Shown here: piece after piece, positions 1-9,479 of the stretch | How positions within the stretch are numbered: position 1 is the stretch's first letter | Layout of the letters: every line of letters begins with the position of its first letter | Source: Shewanella pneumatophori | GTDB taxonomy: Bacteria > Pseudomonadota > Gammaproteobacteria > Enterobacterales > Shewanellaceae | Reading direction: 5' to 3' | NCBI RefSeq assembly: GCF_023283895.1 | Contig: NZ_JAKILB010000017.1 | Location: 25,126-89,125 of the forward strand | Length of the DNA: 64,000 bases | The notes under the pieces: generated by a model | Databases searched by the model: none | What the model was told of the DNA's origin: nothing | The model's input: the letters and a program-made list of their open reading frames with translations, nothing else | Translations under genes and position numbers: made by a program

Positions 1-435
1 AACAAGCTCCATATTGAAGGTTCTAGTTGCAGGCCCTAAGTCATACCATGATGTATTGGCAACTGATTGACCATTTAACAAAATACGCGATTGCTCCGGC
101 GCAGTACCTCGAATCGTCACCCCACTCACTTCACCGTATTGGCGATCCACTGTTACCCCAGAGATCCGCTGCAGCGCATCACCGACATTTTTATCTGGAA
201 ACTTACCGATATCTTCCGCAGTAATAGCATCGACAACTGAGTTTGCGAAACGCTTAGTATTGAGCGATTTCTGTAGCGAGCTACGCATGCCCTTAACTTC
301 AATCACTTCAATATTATCATCCGCTTGCGGCCCTTCAGCAGCCAGCACAGGGCTTGAAGCCCCCATCAACACACCGATAACACATAGTGCCAAACTCGAG
401 CGCTTAAACATTTTTAAATTATTATTAGCTTTCAT
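1..435 (-). CDS. TonB-dependent receptor, N-terminal part (runs off left edge)
   Basis: Reading leftward from an ATG at 435, the frame stays open to base 1 (145 codons), so the gene is cut by the window edge. The product starts with a signal peptide (MKANNNLKMFKRSSLALCVI then a hydrophobic run ending SPVLAAEG). The mature start has IEVIEVKGMRSSLQKSLNTK, then AITAEDIGKFPDKNVGDALQ, RISGVTVDRQYGEVSGVTIR and RILLNGQ, the usual order of a TonB-box region and plug domain. Such outer-membrane receptors import large ligands using TonB energy. It is divergent from the permease-kinase-hexosaminidase run at 1112-5963, so a chitooligosaccharide ligand is a reasonable inference, not shown by sequence. The barrel lies outside the window. 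Confidence 0.88.
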   Translation of the reverse strand, partial: MKANNNLKMFKRSSLALCVIGVLMGASSPVLAAEGPQADDNIEVIEVKGMRSSLQKSLNTKRFANSVVDAITAEDIGKFPDKNVGDALQRISGVTVDRQYGEVSGVTIRGTAPEQSRILLNGQSVANTSWYDLGPATRTFNMELV

Positions 436-1111
436 GGTTATTCCTGTATTCCCTACACGTCCAATGTTAAAAAACCATTACTAACTTATACTGCTGCGCA
501 ATTTAATTTAGGTACATTTCAACTAAGTAATGATACTTATCTATCTTAATTGCTGAAAAAATCGACCGATCCAATATCAATTGTAAATACCATGTGAATA
601 ATGGGATTCGCTATTTACGCTTAAAATTAACTGACAATGCGTATTATTGGCTCAAGCTATAGTTTAAATATTGCACTTATACCTTGATGTAAAAACCTAT
701 TATTTAATTGGTAATACTGCAGTTGCGCATTTACCTCGCTCTTAGGTTTATGGTTTATTGAGCTAACAATTTTACTTATCACTTATCACTTATCACTTAA
801 TCTATAAGTTTAGTTTTATATCGCTAGAACAAAATAATTGCTGAAAAATTTAAACTCGTAATTTGTGATTCTTCATCTTCGCTAAGCCTAAACTCTCTAC
901 AATCATTACAACAAGTAAAATAAACCCATTAAAAACAAATGCTAGAAAATGGCTGGAACACACTAAAAAACCAATAATTGAATAGTATTACTATTTGATA
1001 ATTCAGTATCTCTACTCAAGTAAAAGCTAGGCAATATATAACGACCAATAATACTCGCTCAATCCAAACTTTATTAAACAATAGGATTTAGCACAGCAAA
1101 GGATGCTATTA
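436..1111. promoter_or_regulatory. Divergent intergenic region of the GlcNAc locus
   Basis: About 675 AT-rich bases between the divergent TonB receptor and sugar permease must hold both promoters. I saw no gene. The clearest structure is a tandem heptamer ACTTATC at 774-799 (three full copies and a partial one). No obvious LacI- or GntR-type palindrome was found by eye. Confidence 0.5.
774..799. repeat. Tandem heptamer ACTTATC, 3.7 copies
   Basis: The heptamer ACTTATC occurs at 774-780, 781-787 and 788-794, followed by ACTTA at 795-799. It lies in the divergent promoter region, so copy-number slippage could alter promoter spacing; that is inference. Confidence 0.85.
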
Positions 1112-2383
1112 ATGAATAAGAATTTATTTTTAGTAGGGACTGTTCTACTTACATTTTTTGTGGTTTCTTTTATAACGAATATTTTAGGACCAATATTCCC
1201 TTCACTCGTTAGCGACTTTAATATTAGTCTTGCTATCGCAGGTTTTTTACCTTTTTCATTTTTCGCTGCTTATGGTGTCATGTCGATCCCTGCGGGAGTT
1301 TTAGTCGATAAGTACGGTGAAAAAGCTGTCCTTTATCTCGCTTTTTCTATGGCCGCATCAGGCGCATTACTCTTCGGCTTATTACCAAGCTTCTCAATGG
1401 CAATGCTTTCACTTTTCCTCATTGGTTCTGGAATGGCAATGTTACAGGTAGCAATAAATCCGTTGTTGAGAGTTGTTGGAGGAGAAGAAAACTTTGCTTT
1501 TTATTCTGTTTCAGGACAGCTTCTTTTTGGCGCAGCAGGTACGCTTAGTCCATTGGTTTATAGCTACTTGGTTATAGGCCTCAATAAGCCATCGGCGCAA
1601 GACCCAATAATTAATTTACTGGCCAATGTCGTACCAAGTGACATGACCTGGTTATCTATGTATTGGCTTTTTGCAATCATTTCTATTGCTATGCTACTAA
1701 TCATCTCTCGCGTTAATTTTCCAACTGTTGAGCGTAATAGCAGTGAGTCAGTCGGTACTCTGGCTGTTTATAAACAGCTATTTAACAACAAAACTGTGAT
1801 TTTATTCTTTATTGCCATTGCCGCCTATGTAGGAGCAGAGCAAGGGGTGGCTAATGCTATGTCATTATTTTTACAGCAGCATCACGGACTTGATCCTGTC
1901 ACCCAAGGTGCGGCAATCGTTAGCCGATTTTGGTTAATGCTTACCCTCGGCTGCATTCTAGGTCTGGGGCTTGTTAAGTTACTCGATAGCAGGGTTGTAC
2001 TCGTTGGCTTTTCGCTTTGCGCTATCCTCTCTTTGACCGCTGCAATTCTCGGGTCAACGTCGATTAGTGTTATTGCCTTCCCCCTTGTCGGTTTCTTCCT
2101 TTCGGTTATGTGGTCAGTAATTTTCTCTTTAGCCCTAAACTCAGTAAAACACCATCATGGTTCGGTTGCCGGGATCTTGTGCACCGGCATCGTTGGTGGT
2201 GGCTTAGCCTCACCTCTTGTTGGTTTTATCGCAGATATTAGTGGTGACCTTAGACTTGGGCTACTTATCGTTTATGCGATGCTGTTTTATATCCTTAGTA
2301 TCGGTTTTTGGGCAAAGCCTTTAATCACAAACAAAACCATACAAATATTTAAATCTAAGGGAGAAACAACAAGCAATATTTAA
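1112..2383 (+). CDS. MFS sugar permease, FucP/NagP-like
   Basis: A 12-helix major facilitator protein of about 423 residues. The first third carries the MFS loop signature in the form GVLVDKYGEK, and the segment LQVAINPLLRVVGG followed by FYSVSGQLLFGAAGTLSPLV resembles the fucose/glucose/N-acetylglucosamine (FHS) subfamily. It likely imports GlcNAc or a chitin-derived sugar across the inner membrane. An upstream ATG at 1103 is in frame, but the AAAGGA at 1098-1103 is well spaced only for the ATG at 1112, so that start is preferred. It precedes the ROK kinase and GH20 hexosaminidase on the same strand, which supports amino-sugar specificity. The exact substrate is inferred from context. Confidence 0.85.
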   Translation: MNKNLFLVGTVLLTFFVVSFITNILGPIFPSLVSDFNISLAIAGFLPFSFFAAYGVMSIPAGVLVDKYGEKAVLYLAFSMAASGALLFGLLPSFSMAMLSLFLIGSGMAMLQVAINPLLRVVGGEENFAFYSVSGQLLFGAAGTLSPLVYSYLVIGLNKPSAQDPIINLLANVVPSDMTWLSMYWLFAIISIAMLLIISRVNFPTVERNSSESVGTLAVYKQLFNNKTVILFFIAIAAYVGAEQGVANAMSLFLQQHHGLDPVTQGAAIVSRFWLMLTLGCILGLGLVKLLDSRVVLVGFSLCAILSLTAAILGSTSISVIAFPLVGFFLSVMWSVIFSLALNSVKHHHGSVAGILCTGIVGGGLASPLVGFIADISGDLRLGLLIVYAMLFYILSIGFWAKPLITNKTIQIFKSKGETTSNI

Positions 2384-2454
2384 GCAAATAATGACGCGGT
2401 GTTAGGTTTATTTCACTAAGTATCCATCTTATTCACTCTGTAATAAGCAGAGTT

Positions 2455-3321
2455 ATGACTAGGTTTAATATGAGTTTTCCTTCAATTGTCACCCTTGATA
2501 TTGGTGGCACTAAAATCAATGCAGGCCGTTACGTTAACGGTGTAATCGAAGAATCACGTTCATTTGAATTTCGCGCTAGCGCAAGCTCAGAGGATATTGA
2601 AGATTTTATTATTCACTGCATTGATACTTTTTTTATACACAGCACTGTCGGTATTGCCATTGGGGTGCCTTGTATAGTTGATACTCAGCTAGGGGTGGTA
2701 TACGACGCTGTAAATATTCCAGCATGGAAAGAATTTGCGTTAAAGCAACGATTAGAGCGCCATTACAACATTGGAGTTTATATTAATAATGACGTTAACT
2801 GTTTTACCGTAGGCGAGCACCTGTTTGGTGCTGGCAAGGGCTATAACGATATTATTGGATTGTGCTTAGGTACAGGAGTCGGTTCAGGTTTTGTTATCCA
2901 AAATCAATTATATCAAGGCCATAATTGCTCCGCCGGTGAAGTCGGAGAAATAGCTTATCTCAATTCCACCATTGATGACTATTGCTCTGGGCGCTTCTTT
3001 GAACTGCAGTTTGGCATCAATGGGGCGTTGCTAGCCCAAGCGGCTCGAGCCGGTAATAAAGAAGCCATTGATGCTTTTGAGCAGTTCGGACAGCACTTAT
3101 CCCATGCAATATCCCACTTACTTCTGGTAGTCGACCCACAAGTGATCATTATTGGCGGCTCAGTAGCCAAATCGTTTGACCTTTTCATCAAAGGGGTTTG
3201 GAACGGGCTTGCTGCGTTTCCTTATCAGAAGCTGGTTCGTAACCTCATCATTACTCCTTCAAGCCAAAGTGATAGCGCGTTACTTGGCGCAGCACAATTA
3301 CACTTAGCCTCTAAAAGGTAA
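2455..3321 (+). CDS. nagK: ROK-family sugar kinase, probable N-acetylglucosamine kinase
   Basis: A 288-residue ROK kinase. LDIGGTKINAG near the N terminus is the phosphate-binding motif, INNDVNCFTVGE holds the catalytic Asp in its usual ND context, and CLGTGVGSGFV is the second glycine-rich segment. After GHNCSAGEVGEI the usual ROK zinc site (His then CxCGxxGCxE) is missing: the His position is Glu and the following segment reads DDYCSGRFFE. An in-frame ATG at 2470 fits the family N terminus better, and either start is possible. It sits between a sugar permease and a GH20 hexosaminidase whose start is only five bases past its stop, so phosphorylation of GlcNAc released from chitooligosaccharides is the likely job. 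The gene symbol is a contextual call. Confidence 0.8.
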   Translation: MTRFNMSFPSIVTLDIGGTKINAGRYVNGVIEESRSFEFRASASSEDIEDFIIHCIDTFFIHSTVGIAIGVPCIVDTQLGVVYDAVNIPAWKEFALKQRLERHYNIGVYINNDVNCFTVGEHLFGAGKGYNDIIGLCLGTGVGSGFVIQNQLYQGHNCSAGEVGEIAYLNSTIDDYCSGRFFELQFGINGALLAQAARAGNKEAIDAFEQFGQHLSHAISHLLLVVDPQVIIIGGSVAKSFDLFIKGVWNGLAAFPYQKLVRNLIITPSSQSDSALLGAAQLHLASKR

Positions 3322-3326
3322 ATGCT

Positions 3327-5963
3327 ATGCATAAAAAAATAATACTCACAGGTTTACTTTCGCTCTACTCTGCTACTTCTTTCGCTGCGGGCACGGCTCC
3401 TGAGCAAACAACATATACTCAGGCTAGCCTAGACAATTTAGCGCGTAACCTTGAAGTTAAACACGAATTTGTCGACTCTTATCCAGAGCAATGTCCTAAT
3501 AATCTTGACGAGTGCTACCGCTCTAAAATCCACCTTGAATATCCCCATAACTATCAACCTAAACTTGGTAATTGGGCTATTTACTTTAGCCAATTAACGC
3601 CAGTACAAACTGTCAACTCAAGTGAATTTACCATCACTCATATAAATGGCGATCTACATAAAATCACTCCAACAAAGCAGTTTTCAGGCTTTAGTGCAAA
3701 TCAACCGATCACTATCGATTTCTATAATTACGGCACCCAAATAACTCGCTCAGAGTTTATGCCTAATTACTTTGTGTATTCCGAAGGCTTAAAAGCTACC
3801 ATTATTGATAGCACTCGGACTGATATCCATCCAGAAACAGGCTTAGAAACCCAAGATTACCTATTACCTTTTACTGACAAGCAAACACAGTTTAAATTGT
3901 CAAAAACCGATAATACTCAGTGGGCAAGCGCTCAACAGATTTACGCAACCACTCCTGAAGTGCCTCAAGGTTTAAATTTGAGTGGCCGTTTGATCCCTCA
4001 GCCTGCATCTGTTGAGATCACCTCAAATAAAACTATCGACTTATCTAAAGGGTTGAGTTTTACGACCACAGGCGTGTCAACTGCTGTACTAGCTCCGGCA
4101 ATTGAACGCCTTAATTTAGTGGGCTTAAAAACCTCTAAAGACGGCTTTCCTGTCAATATCATTGTAAATAGCGAGCTCAATAGCAACGCTAATAATGAAT
4201 TTCAGAGCGTTGAAGATTATCGCCTCACAAGCACTCCTTTAGCGATTACTATCAAAGCAAGTTCAAATACTGGTGCTTTTTACGGGCTAATGTCGCTGGC
4301 AGGCTTGGTAAGCGTGAAGCATCAGGTCATTCCTAGCTTAAAGATTAAAGACTCACCGAGATACCGCTTTAGAGGCTTGCATATTGATGTAGCGAGAAAC
4401 TTTCTATCAAAGAACTTTATCTTAAAAACTATCGATCAAATGGCCGCCTACAAGCTAAATAAGCTTCACTTGCACCTCGCTGATGATGAAGGCTGGCGAA
4501 TCGAAATTCCCGGGCTTGCAGAACTAAGTGAGGTTGGCGGCAGACGCTGTTTTAATGCGCCAGAAAAATGCTTAATGCCTCAGCTGGGAAGCGAAATAAC
4601 CGGAAATAGCCAAAGTGATGGCTACTATAGTGTTGAAGATTACCAAGACATTCTCGCCTATGCTAAAGCTCGCCATATTCAGGTTATTCCTTCTCTAGAT
4701 ATGCCAGGTCACAGCCGCGCAGCCATTCATGCAATGGAGGCCAGATACCAAAAATACCTAGCTAAAGGTGATGTTGAACTTGCGCTGCAATATCGTCTCG
4801 TAGAGCCGGAAGATAAAACCCAATACAGCTCAATTCAGCACTATTCTGACAATACTCTTAACGTATGTTTAGACAGTACTTATCACTTTATTGATAAAGT
4901 GATAGCTGAAGTGCAAGCAATGCACCAACAAGCAGGTACACCTTTAACGACTTATCATATTGGCGCAGATGAAACCGCTGGAGCTTGGTTGGAGTCGCCT
5001 TCCTGCGATAAATTAAAAATTGAACAAGCAGAAAAGGTGGCCGGACTACACACACTAAACGGCTACTTTATTGAAAAAATATCAGCGATGCTTGCAGACA
5101 AAAATATAAAAGTGGCAGGTTGGAATGACGGCATGGGCGAAACTCGTCCTCAGAACATGCCTAAAAATGTACAAACTAACTCTTGGTCACTTTTGTTTGA
5201 AAAAGGTCATATTGCAACACATCAACAAGCTAATCATCGCTGGGATACAGTGATCTCAACACCTGAAGCAACCTATTTCGATTTTCCATATCAAGCGCAC
5301 CCTGAAGAGCGCGGTAATCACTGGGCTGCACGGCATATCAGCACCCAAAAAGTATTTGAATTTATGCCTGATAACTTACCTGCCCATGCAGAGTTTTGGT
5401 TTGACAGTACTGGCCACCCTTATCGCTCTGATGACAGCCAATCCCCCCTAGATCAAGGAGTACGGTACAAGGGCGTACAAGGACATTTATGGAGCGAGAT
5501 GCTAAGGAGCGACTCGCAAGCAGAATACATGCTGTATCCCCGTTTACTTGCGCTAGCTGAACGCGCTTGGCATAAAGCAGAGTGGGAATTAGATTATGAT
5601 TATTCCGGAGTAGTCTATGATGAAAACAGCGGTCACTTTAGTAAAAAAGCGCAGCAGCAACGCGCCAAAGACTGGCAGAGTTTTGCTTATGTACTTGGTG
5701 CAAGAGAGCTAGCAAAGCTGGCAAAATCCGACGTGTTTTACCGCATTCCAACTGTTGGAGCCACTGTAGAGAATGGCAAGTTAAAAGTGAAAACCCCATT
5801 CCCTTATATCGAGGTTGAGTATAGAGAGGTTCAAGCTGATACAGCCCAGTCAGCAAGCCAAAATTGGCAGCCTTATACATCAACTAGTGAGGTAACAGGC
5901 ACTATTGAAGTACGCGCGATAGGGGCTGATGGCGTACGAAAAGGCCGGAGATTGAATTTGTAG
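3327..5963 (+). CDS. GH20 beta-N-acetylhexosaminidase (chitobiase type)
   Basis: An 878-residue exported enzyme that cleaves terminal GlcNAc from chitobiose and longer chitooligosaccharides. Order: signal peptide (to about residue 20, ending SFAAG), chitobiase N-terminal carbohydrate-binding domain (about 35-190), GH20b domain (about 210-340, starting LIPQPASVEI), GH20 barrel (about 345-770) and a C-terminal chitobiase-like domain. The catalytic Asp-Glu pair is in HIGADETAGAW (D548, E549); RFRGLHIDVARNF and LHLHLADDEGW are typical barrel segments. The signal peptide has no lipobox, so periplasmic location is likely. AAAAGG at 3313-3318 supports this start. It closes the run with permease and kinase and is followed by a hairpin terminator at 6032-6050. 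Confidence 0.93.
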   Translation: MHKKIILTGLLSLYSATSFAAGTAPEQTTYTQASLDNLARNLEVKHEFVDSYPEQCPNNLDECYRSKIHLEYPHNYQPKLGNWAIYFSQLTPVQTVNSSEFTITHINGDLHKITPTKQFSGFSANQPITIDFYNYGTQITRSEFMPNYFVYSEGLKATIIDSTRTDIHPETGLETQDYLLPFTDKQTQFKLSKTDNTQWASAQQIYATTPEVPQGLNLSGRLIPQPASVEITSNKTIDLSKGLSFTTTGVSTAVLAPAIERLNLVGLKTSKDGFPVNIIVNSELNSNANNEFQSVEDYRLTSTPLAITIKASSNTGAFYGLMSLAGLVSVKHQVIPSLKIKDSPRYRFRGLHIDVARNFLSKNFILKTIDQMAAYKLNKLHLHLADDEGWRIEIPGLAELSEVGGRRCFNAPEKCLMPQLGSEITGNSQSDGYYSVEDYQDILAYAKARHIQVIPSLDMPGHSRAAIHAMEARYQKYLAKGDVELALQYRLVEPEDKTQYSSIQHYSDNTLNVCLDSTYHFIDKVIAEVQAMHQQAGTPLTTYHIGADETAGAWLESPSCDKLKIEQAEKVAGLHTLNGYFIEKISAMLADKNIKVAGWNDGMGETRPQNMPKNVQTNSWSLLFEKGHIATHQQANHRWDTVISTPEATYFDFPYQAHPEERGNHWAARHISTQKVFEFMPDNLPAHAEFWFDSTGHPYRSDDSQSPLDQGVRYKGVQGHLWSEMLRSDSQAEYMLYPRLLALAERAWHKAEWELDYDYSGVVYDENSGHFSKKAQQQRAKDWQSFAYVLGARELAKLAKSDVFYRIPTVGATVENGKLKVKTPFPYIEVEYREVQADTAQSASQNWQPYTSTSEVTGTIEVRAIGADGVRKGRRLNL

Positions 5964-6031
5964 CTTAGGCTGTAATCTATGCTGTATTGATGTCTTTGCC
6001 TTCAAAAATATCAAATAGCACAAATAGCAAA

Positions 6032-6050
6032 AGCCCACTTTTAGTGGGCT
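6032..6050. terminator. Hairpin between convergent GH20 and dsbA-like genes
   Basis: AGCCCACT at 6032-6039 and AGTGGGCT at 6043-6050 form a perfect 8-bp stem with a TTT loop, midway between two convergent stops (5963 and 6115). The T-rich flank is weak on both strands. Confidence 0.6.
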
Positions 6051-6114
6051 GTTGAGTTGCAAATTCTGTGCTTTCAAACTGCCTATTATCAAGCGCTAGA
6101 GTTTGAAACTGAAC

Positions 6115-6738
6115 CTACTCTTCGAGAGTATTTAAATATTTGACTAATTGCACTAGATCTTCTGGTGTTTTACCAGGATTCTTAACTAAATACTGACCGT
6201 TAACAACGATTGATGGCACGCCACGAATTTCAGCTAATTGCGCTTGAGTGTCGTAATTCATCAGCGCTAATTTAGCATCGGTTGATTGCATTGCTGCTTC
6301 GACATCTTTGCCATCTAGGCCTTGGCTTACAAAAAAGTCTTTCAGTTGTTCAGGGCGAGTAAATGCGCCTTCTTTCTCATGAATTCGAGTAAAAATATTG
6401 CCATGAACTTGCTTAGTTACACTGAACTTTTGCGCCAAGTAATAGGCTTCCTGACTTAAAATCCAACTTGTACGACCGGCGCCAACTGGGGTACGTTCAA
6501 ACTTAACTTCATCACCTAGAAGGTGCGCTGTTTGCTCAAAAAATGGATCTTGGCGGTAACAGTGACCACAGTTATACGAAAAGAACTCACGCACAATAGG
6601 TTTTGTGCTTTCTGGGATCCCTGCGATTTTAACGTAATCCACACCTTCAACATAAGTGTTCGCCGCTGCAACTTGTAATGGTAACCACAGCATAGCAACC
6701 ATAAAAATGTGACTAACGGCCTTGATTAATAATTTCAT
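6115..6738 (-). CDS. dsbA: DsbA-family thiol:disulfide oxidoreductase with CGHC active site
   Basis: A periplasmic disulfide oxidant of about 207 residues. It has a signal peptide (MKLLIKAVSH onward, ending VAAA), the redox motif C57-G-H-C60 in FFSYNCGHCYRQ, the DsbA helical insertion, and the cis-Pro loop RGVPSIVVNG. Canonical DsbA has CPHC; CGHC is a variant. An ATG six bases upstream (6744) abuts the AAGGA, so the ATG at 6738, five bases past it, is the better start. It would introduce disulfides into exported proteins; the electron acceptor (DsbB) is not in view. Confidence 0.88.
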   Translation of the reverse strand: MKLLIKAVSHIFMVAMLWLPLQVAAANTYVEGVDYVKIAGIPESTKPIVREFFSYNCGHCYRQDPFFEQTAHLLGDEVKFERTPVGAGRTSWILSQEAYYLAQKFSVTKQVHGNIFTRIHEKEGAFTRPEQLKDFFVSQGLDGKDVEAAMQSTDAKLALMNYDTQAQLAEIRGVPSIVVNGQYLVKNPGKTPEDLVQLVKYLNTLEE

Positions 6739-6848
6739 ATTCATCCTTAATTGCTATTGTTGCTTTAACTAAACCTTTGAGATGCTGCCTAGCTTTAAAT
6801 ACTTTAAAGTTCAGTGTTTAATTAAACGTTTTGAGCCAAGCTAACCCT

Positions 6849-7697
6849 CTATTCACATGCTTCTAGCATATCCATAGGATCGCAAAATTGATACTCAAAA
6901 TTAATCTCTTCAACCAATCGTTGACTACAAATTAACTTACCCATTGCTGATGATACGTCATAAGCATCACCTTCCTCTTTGGCGAAATCAGGAGCAGTTA
7001 AGCCCAGCATATTAGCTGCTTTTACATAAAAATCCTGTCTCGTTGGGTGCTCGGGAGCGCATACATTATAAATACCACCAACGTTAGACTCAAAAATCAG
7101 TTTAGTCACTGCCGCAATACAATCATTTAAGTGCACAATATTGACTGCACTCATACCACCCGTAAGCTCTTTTTTACCTGCCAAAAATCGTCCCGGGTGC
7201 CTTTGTGGGCCAACAAGACCAGCAAAACGAACCACGCAAATATTCGGCTGGTCAGAAAACAGTTGTTCTGCTTGCAATAGCTTTTCACTAATTGGCGAGT
7301 GTGCCTGTGCGTCTTTTTCTGTAAGCACACCATTAATTGCAGGGTAAACCCCAGTTGTACTGACAAAAATCAGTCTTTTATAATCGAAACCTGCGATTAA
7401 CTGCTTTAATTTGGCAAGTCGCTGCAGATAGGCATTAGGAGCCTTTCTTAATCCGGGGGGAATATTAACCACAAGGCAATCAGCATTAAGGGCATTTGTA
7501 ATAGTTTGACTATCTTGAGCCAAATGCTCGTCATCATCTAAATCGAGCTGAAAACCGTTAATGCCAAACACACTTAATTCTTCAGCTGCAGACTGCGAAC
7601 GCTTGCTGCCATAAACGATAGTGCCACGTTCTTGAAGGAATTGAGCAAGAGGCAAACCAAACCAACCGCAGCCGACTATACCTACAGTTTTGATCAT
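6849..7697 (-). CDS. NAD(P)-binding SDR/epimerase-like protein (YeeZ type)
   Basis: A 282-residue atypical short-chain dehydrogenase/epimerase-fold protein. The N terminus MIKTVGIVGCGWFGLPLAQF carries the Rossmann glycine motif GCGWFG. The segment KRLIFVSTTGVYPAING is the strand-plus-Ser/Thr region of extended SDRs, with VVRFAGLVGPQRHPGRFLAG further on. E. coli YeeZ-like proteins have this form and no firmly assigned substrate. It stands alone between dsbA and the HD-GYP gene on the same strand. Confidence 0.75.
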   Translation of the reverse strand: MIKTVGIVGCGWFGLPLAQFLQERGTIVYGSKRSQSAAEELSVFGINGFQLDLDDDEHLAQDSQTITNALNADCLVVNIPPGLRKAPNAYLQRLAKLKQLIAGFDYKRLIFVSTTGVYPAINGVLTEKDAQAHSPISEKLLQAEQLFSDQPNICVVRFAGLVGPQRHPGRFLAGKKELTGGMSAVNIVHLNDCIAAVTKLIFESNVGGIYNVCAPEHPTRQDFYVKAANMLGLTAPDFAKEEGDAYDVSSAMGKLICSQRLVEEINFEYQFCDPMDMLEACE

Positions 7698-7738
7698 ATA
7701 TTTCTCTTTTTATTGGTTATGAATTAGCTTTAATTAAG

Positions 7739-8932
7739 CTATAAGGTACTAAAATAAAAGCTAACTGGCGAGTTTGCATCTAACGTTCTAATTGCCGCCG
7801 CAGACAGTTGTTCAACTTTAATGACACCTTTGATTTCGATATCTTCTTGTTGCAAGAACCTAAGCTGAGATTGCAGCCCTTGGGCAGTGCAACTGCGAAT
7901 AATCGGCTTTTTAAACTCTGCAGTCGTTACCATAACCTTAGCGACTTCGCCGTTAGACAGTTCCACCAAAGTTCCTGGAGGGTAAATACCTAAAACTTTA
8001 ACCAAAGCTGAGATCATCGCAGCATCATGCTTTTGCACACGATTTTTAAATAGATACCCTAAAGCAATTTGCGGTGATCGTCCCTCGCCGCGAAGTAATC
8101 GTTCAAAATCATTTGCTAAGCTAACCACTTGAGTTTCTGCCGCAATTTGCTCCCCCTTTAGCTTATGCGGATAACCACTACCATCAACCCACTCATGATG
8201 ATGTAACACAATATCAAGCACTTTTTTAGGGAACAATCCTGATTTTTCCAACATGCTATGGCCAAATTGTGGGTGCATATTCAGAAAATTGATTTCATGG
8301 TCAGATAGGTTAGTTTTCTTACGGCGAATAATATCCGGTACTTTTTGTTTACCAATATCATGAAATAGCGCTCCTAGAGCGATATCTCTTAACTGGCTAT
8401 GATTCATGCCTAACGTCTGCGCAATCATCATCGACAATACAGCAATTGACACCCCATGCTGATTTATCGATATATCCACTCCCGCATCAACGCTTGCCAA
8501 ATAAGGTGTTTCAGTTTCTTTTAGGTGATCCATTAATTCTTCAACTAAGGTCGCGGCACTGCGGTAAGCGCCTTGAGGATCTGAGCCTAATTTAGAAAAA
8601 ACGGAGCGGCAATCGTTTGCTCCTTTAGTAAAACGTTGCTGCCCTAGGCGGATTGACTTCCTCACTACACTTTTAGCCTGCTCGGCCAATTGCTCTGGAG
8701 TCAGTTCAGGCACAACAATTTCTACCTCGGTTTTCTTAGGTAATAGCTCTTCGCCGGAAATAAGATACACAAAGGCGACATCTAGTGTTTTAATCAACTC
8801 GATATGAGACAGAGTTTCAATTTCAATGCGGTTAAACAGAAACGGGTGATTGGTCCATGCAAGCGGCAATTTAACGACCATGCCAACTTTTAGGTCTGAC
8901 AAGGGCACTCTCACCTCGACAGCTTTTGACAT
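7739..8932 (-). CDS. HD-GYP domain protein, cyclic-di-GMP phosphodiesterase
   Basis: About 397 residues. The N-terminal 100 or so (VRVPLSDLKVGMVVKL to VYLISGEE) match the DUF3391 domain often placed before HD-GYP. The HD-GYP core has LFHDIGKQKVPDIIRRKK, the later HHHEWVDGSGYP and QVVSLANDFERLLRG, so metal ligands and the GYP triad are intact and it should degrade cyclic-di-GMP. A GTG start at 8953 would add seven residues, but the ATG at 8932 has GGGAG upstream and is preferred. With the GGDEF protein at 20573-21820 it gives the window one cyclase and one phosphodiesterase. Confidence 0.88.
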   Translation of the reverse strand: MSKAVEVRVPLSDLKVGMVVKLPLAWTNHPFLFNRIEIETLSHIELIKTLDVAFVYLISGEELLPKKTEVEIVVPELTPEQLAEQAKSVVRKSIRLGQQRFTKGANDCRSVFSKLGSDPQGAYRSAATLVEELMDHLKETETPYLASVDAGVDISINQHGVSIAVLSMMIAQTLGMNHSQLRDIALGALFHDIGKQKVPDIIRRKKTNLSDHEINFLNMHPQFGHSMLEKSGLFPKKVLDIVLHHHEWVDGSGYPHKLKGEQIAAETQVVSLANDFERLLRGEGRSPQIALGYLFKNRVQKHDAAMISALVKVLGIYPPGTLVELSNGEVAKVMVTTAEFKKPIIRSCTAQGLQSQLRFLQQEDIEIKGVIKVEQLSAAAIRTLDANSPVSFYFSTL

Positions 8933-9406
8933 TGATATCACTCCCAATTTCACTTTGCAGGCGGATTTAAACCTGTATTGACTATATCTAGAAGGCGCAC
9001 TGTGCTGGTCACTTAAATTAAATGTGACTGACTGGCTATCTAAAGCTTGTTAGGCAGCATAATACACTAGCCTAATAACGATATATTATAGATATTTACG
9101 TTATAATAAAGACCTAGCGCCAACTTTATGACAGCTAAAGTTAAATTGACAGGCCTATTTGAACGTTTAATCCGCTCCCGTCGAAAACAAGCAAATTCAA
9201 TATAGGAATATCATATTCTAAATTTATTGAAAAATGCTGCAACAGAGAATTGCATACAATATACCAAGAGTCTATACTGAAACTGTTCCTTAACATTGGT
9301 CGCCCCGAAAGATCGTTAGGGAGCAATACTGTCAATTGTCCTTTTACTTTGGGAGATCTGGGTTGCAGTTAAGCCGAGGTTGAACAGTAAAGGTTTTATC
9401 GTAAAC
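8933..9406. other. Intergenic region upstream of HD-GYP gene
   Basis: About 470 bases hold the promoter of the minus-strand HD-GYP gene and, reading right, whatever feeds the plus-strand terminator at 9454-9479. No credible coding frame is visible. Confidence 0.5.
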
Positions 9407-9479
9407 ATAAGGCGCCTTATACAGAGTGACTCTCTGTACAAGCAACCCTATTTGACGCTGCTTGCAGCGTCTTTTTTTT
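9407..9479 (+). ncRNA. Candidate small-RNA 3' end: palindrome, hairpin, strong terminator
   Basis: Three dyads sit in a row in the gap between two minus-strand genes: the perfect palindrome ATAAGGCGCCTTAT at 9407-9420, a 7-bp hairpin (9420-9426 with 9432-9438) and a strong intrinsic terminator (GACGCTG 9454-9460, loop CTTG, CAGCGTC 9465-9471, then eight T). The T-run is on the plus strand, where no gene lies upstream, so a plus-strand non-coding transcript is the simplest reading. The 5' end is not evident; TTGACA at 9146-9151 is one possible -35 but its -10 spacing is poor. Confidence 0.4.

Noticed and set aside
774..799. CRISPR-like array from the ACTTATC repeats
   Set aside because: A contiguous 7-base tandem repeat with no spacers.
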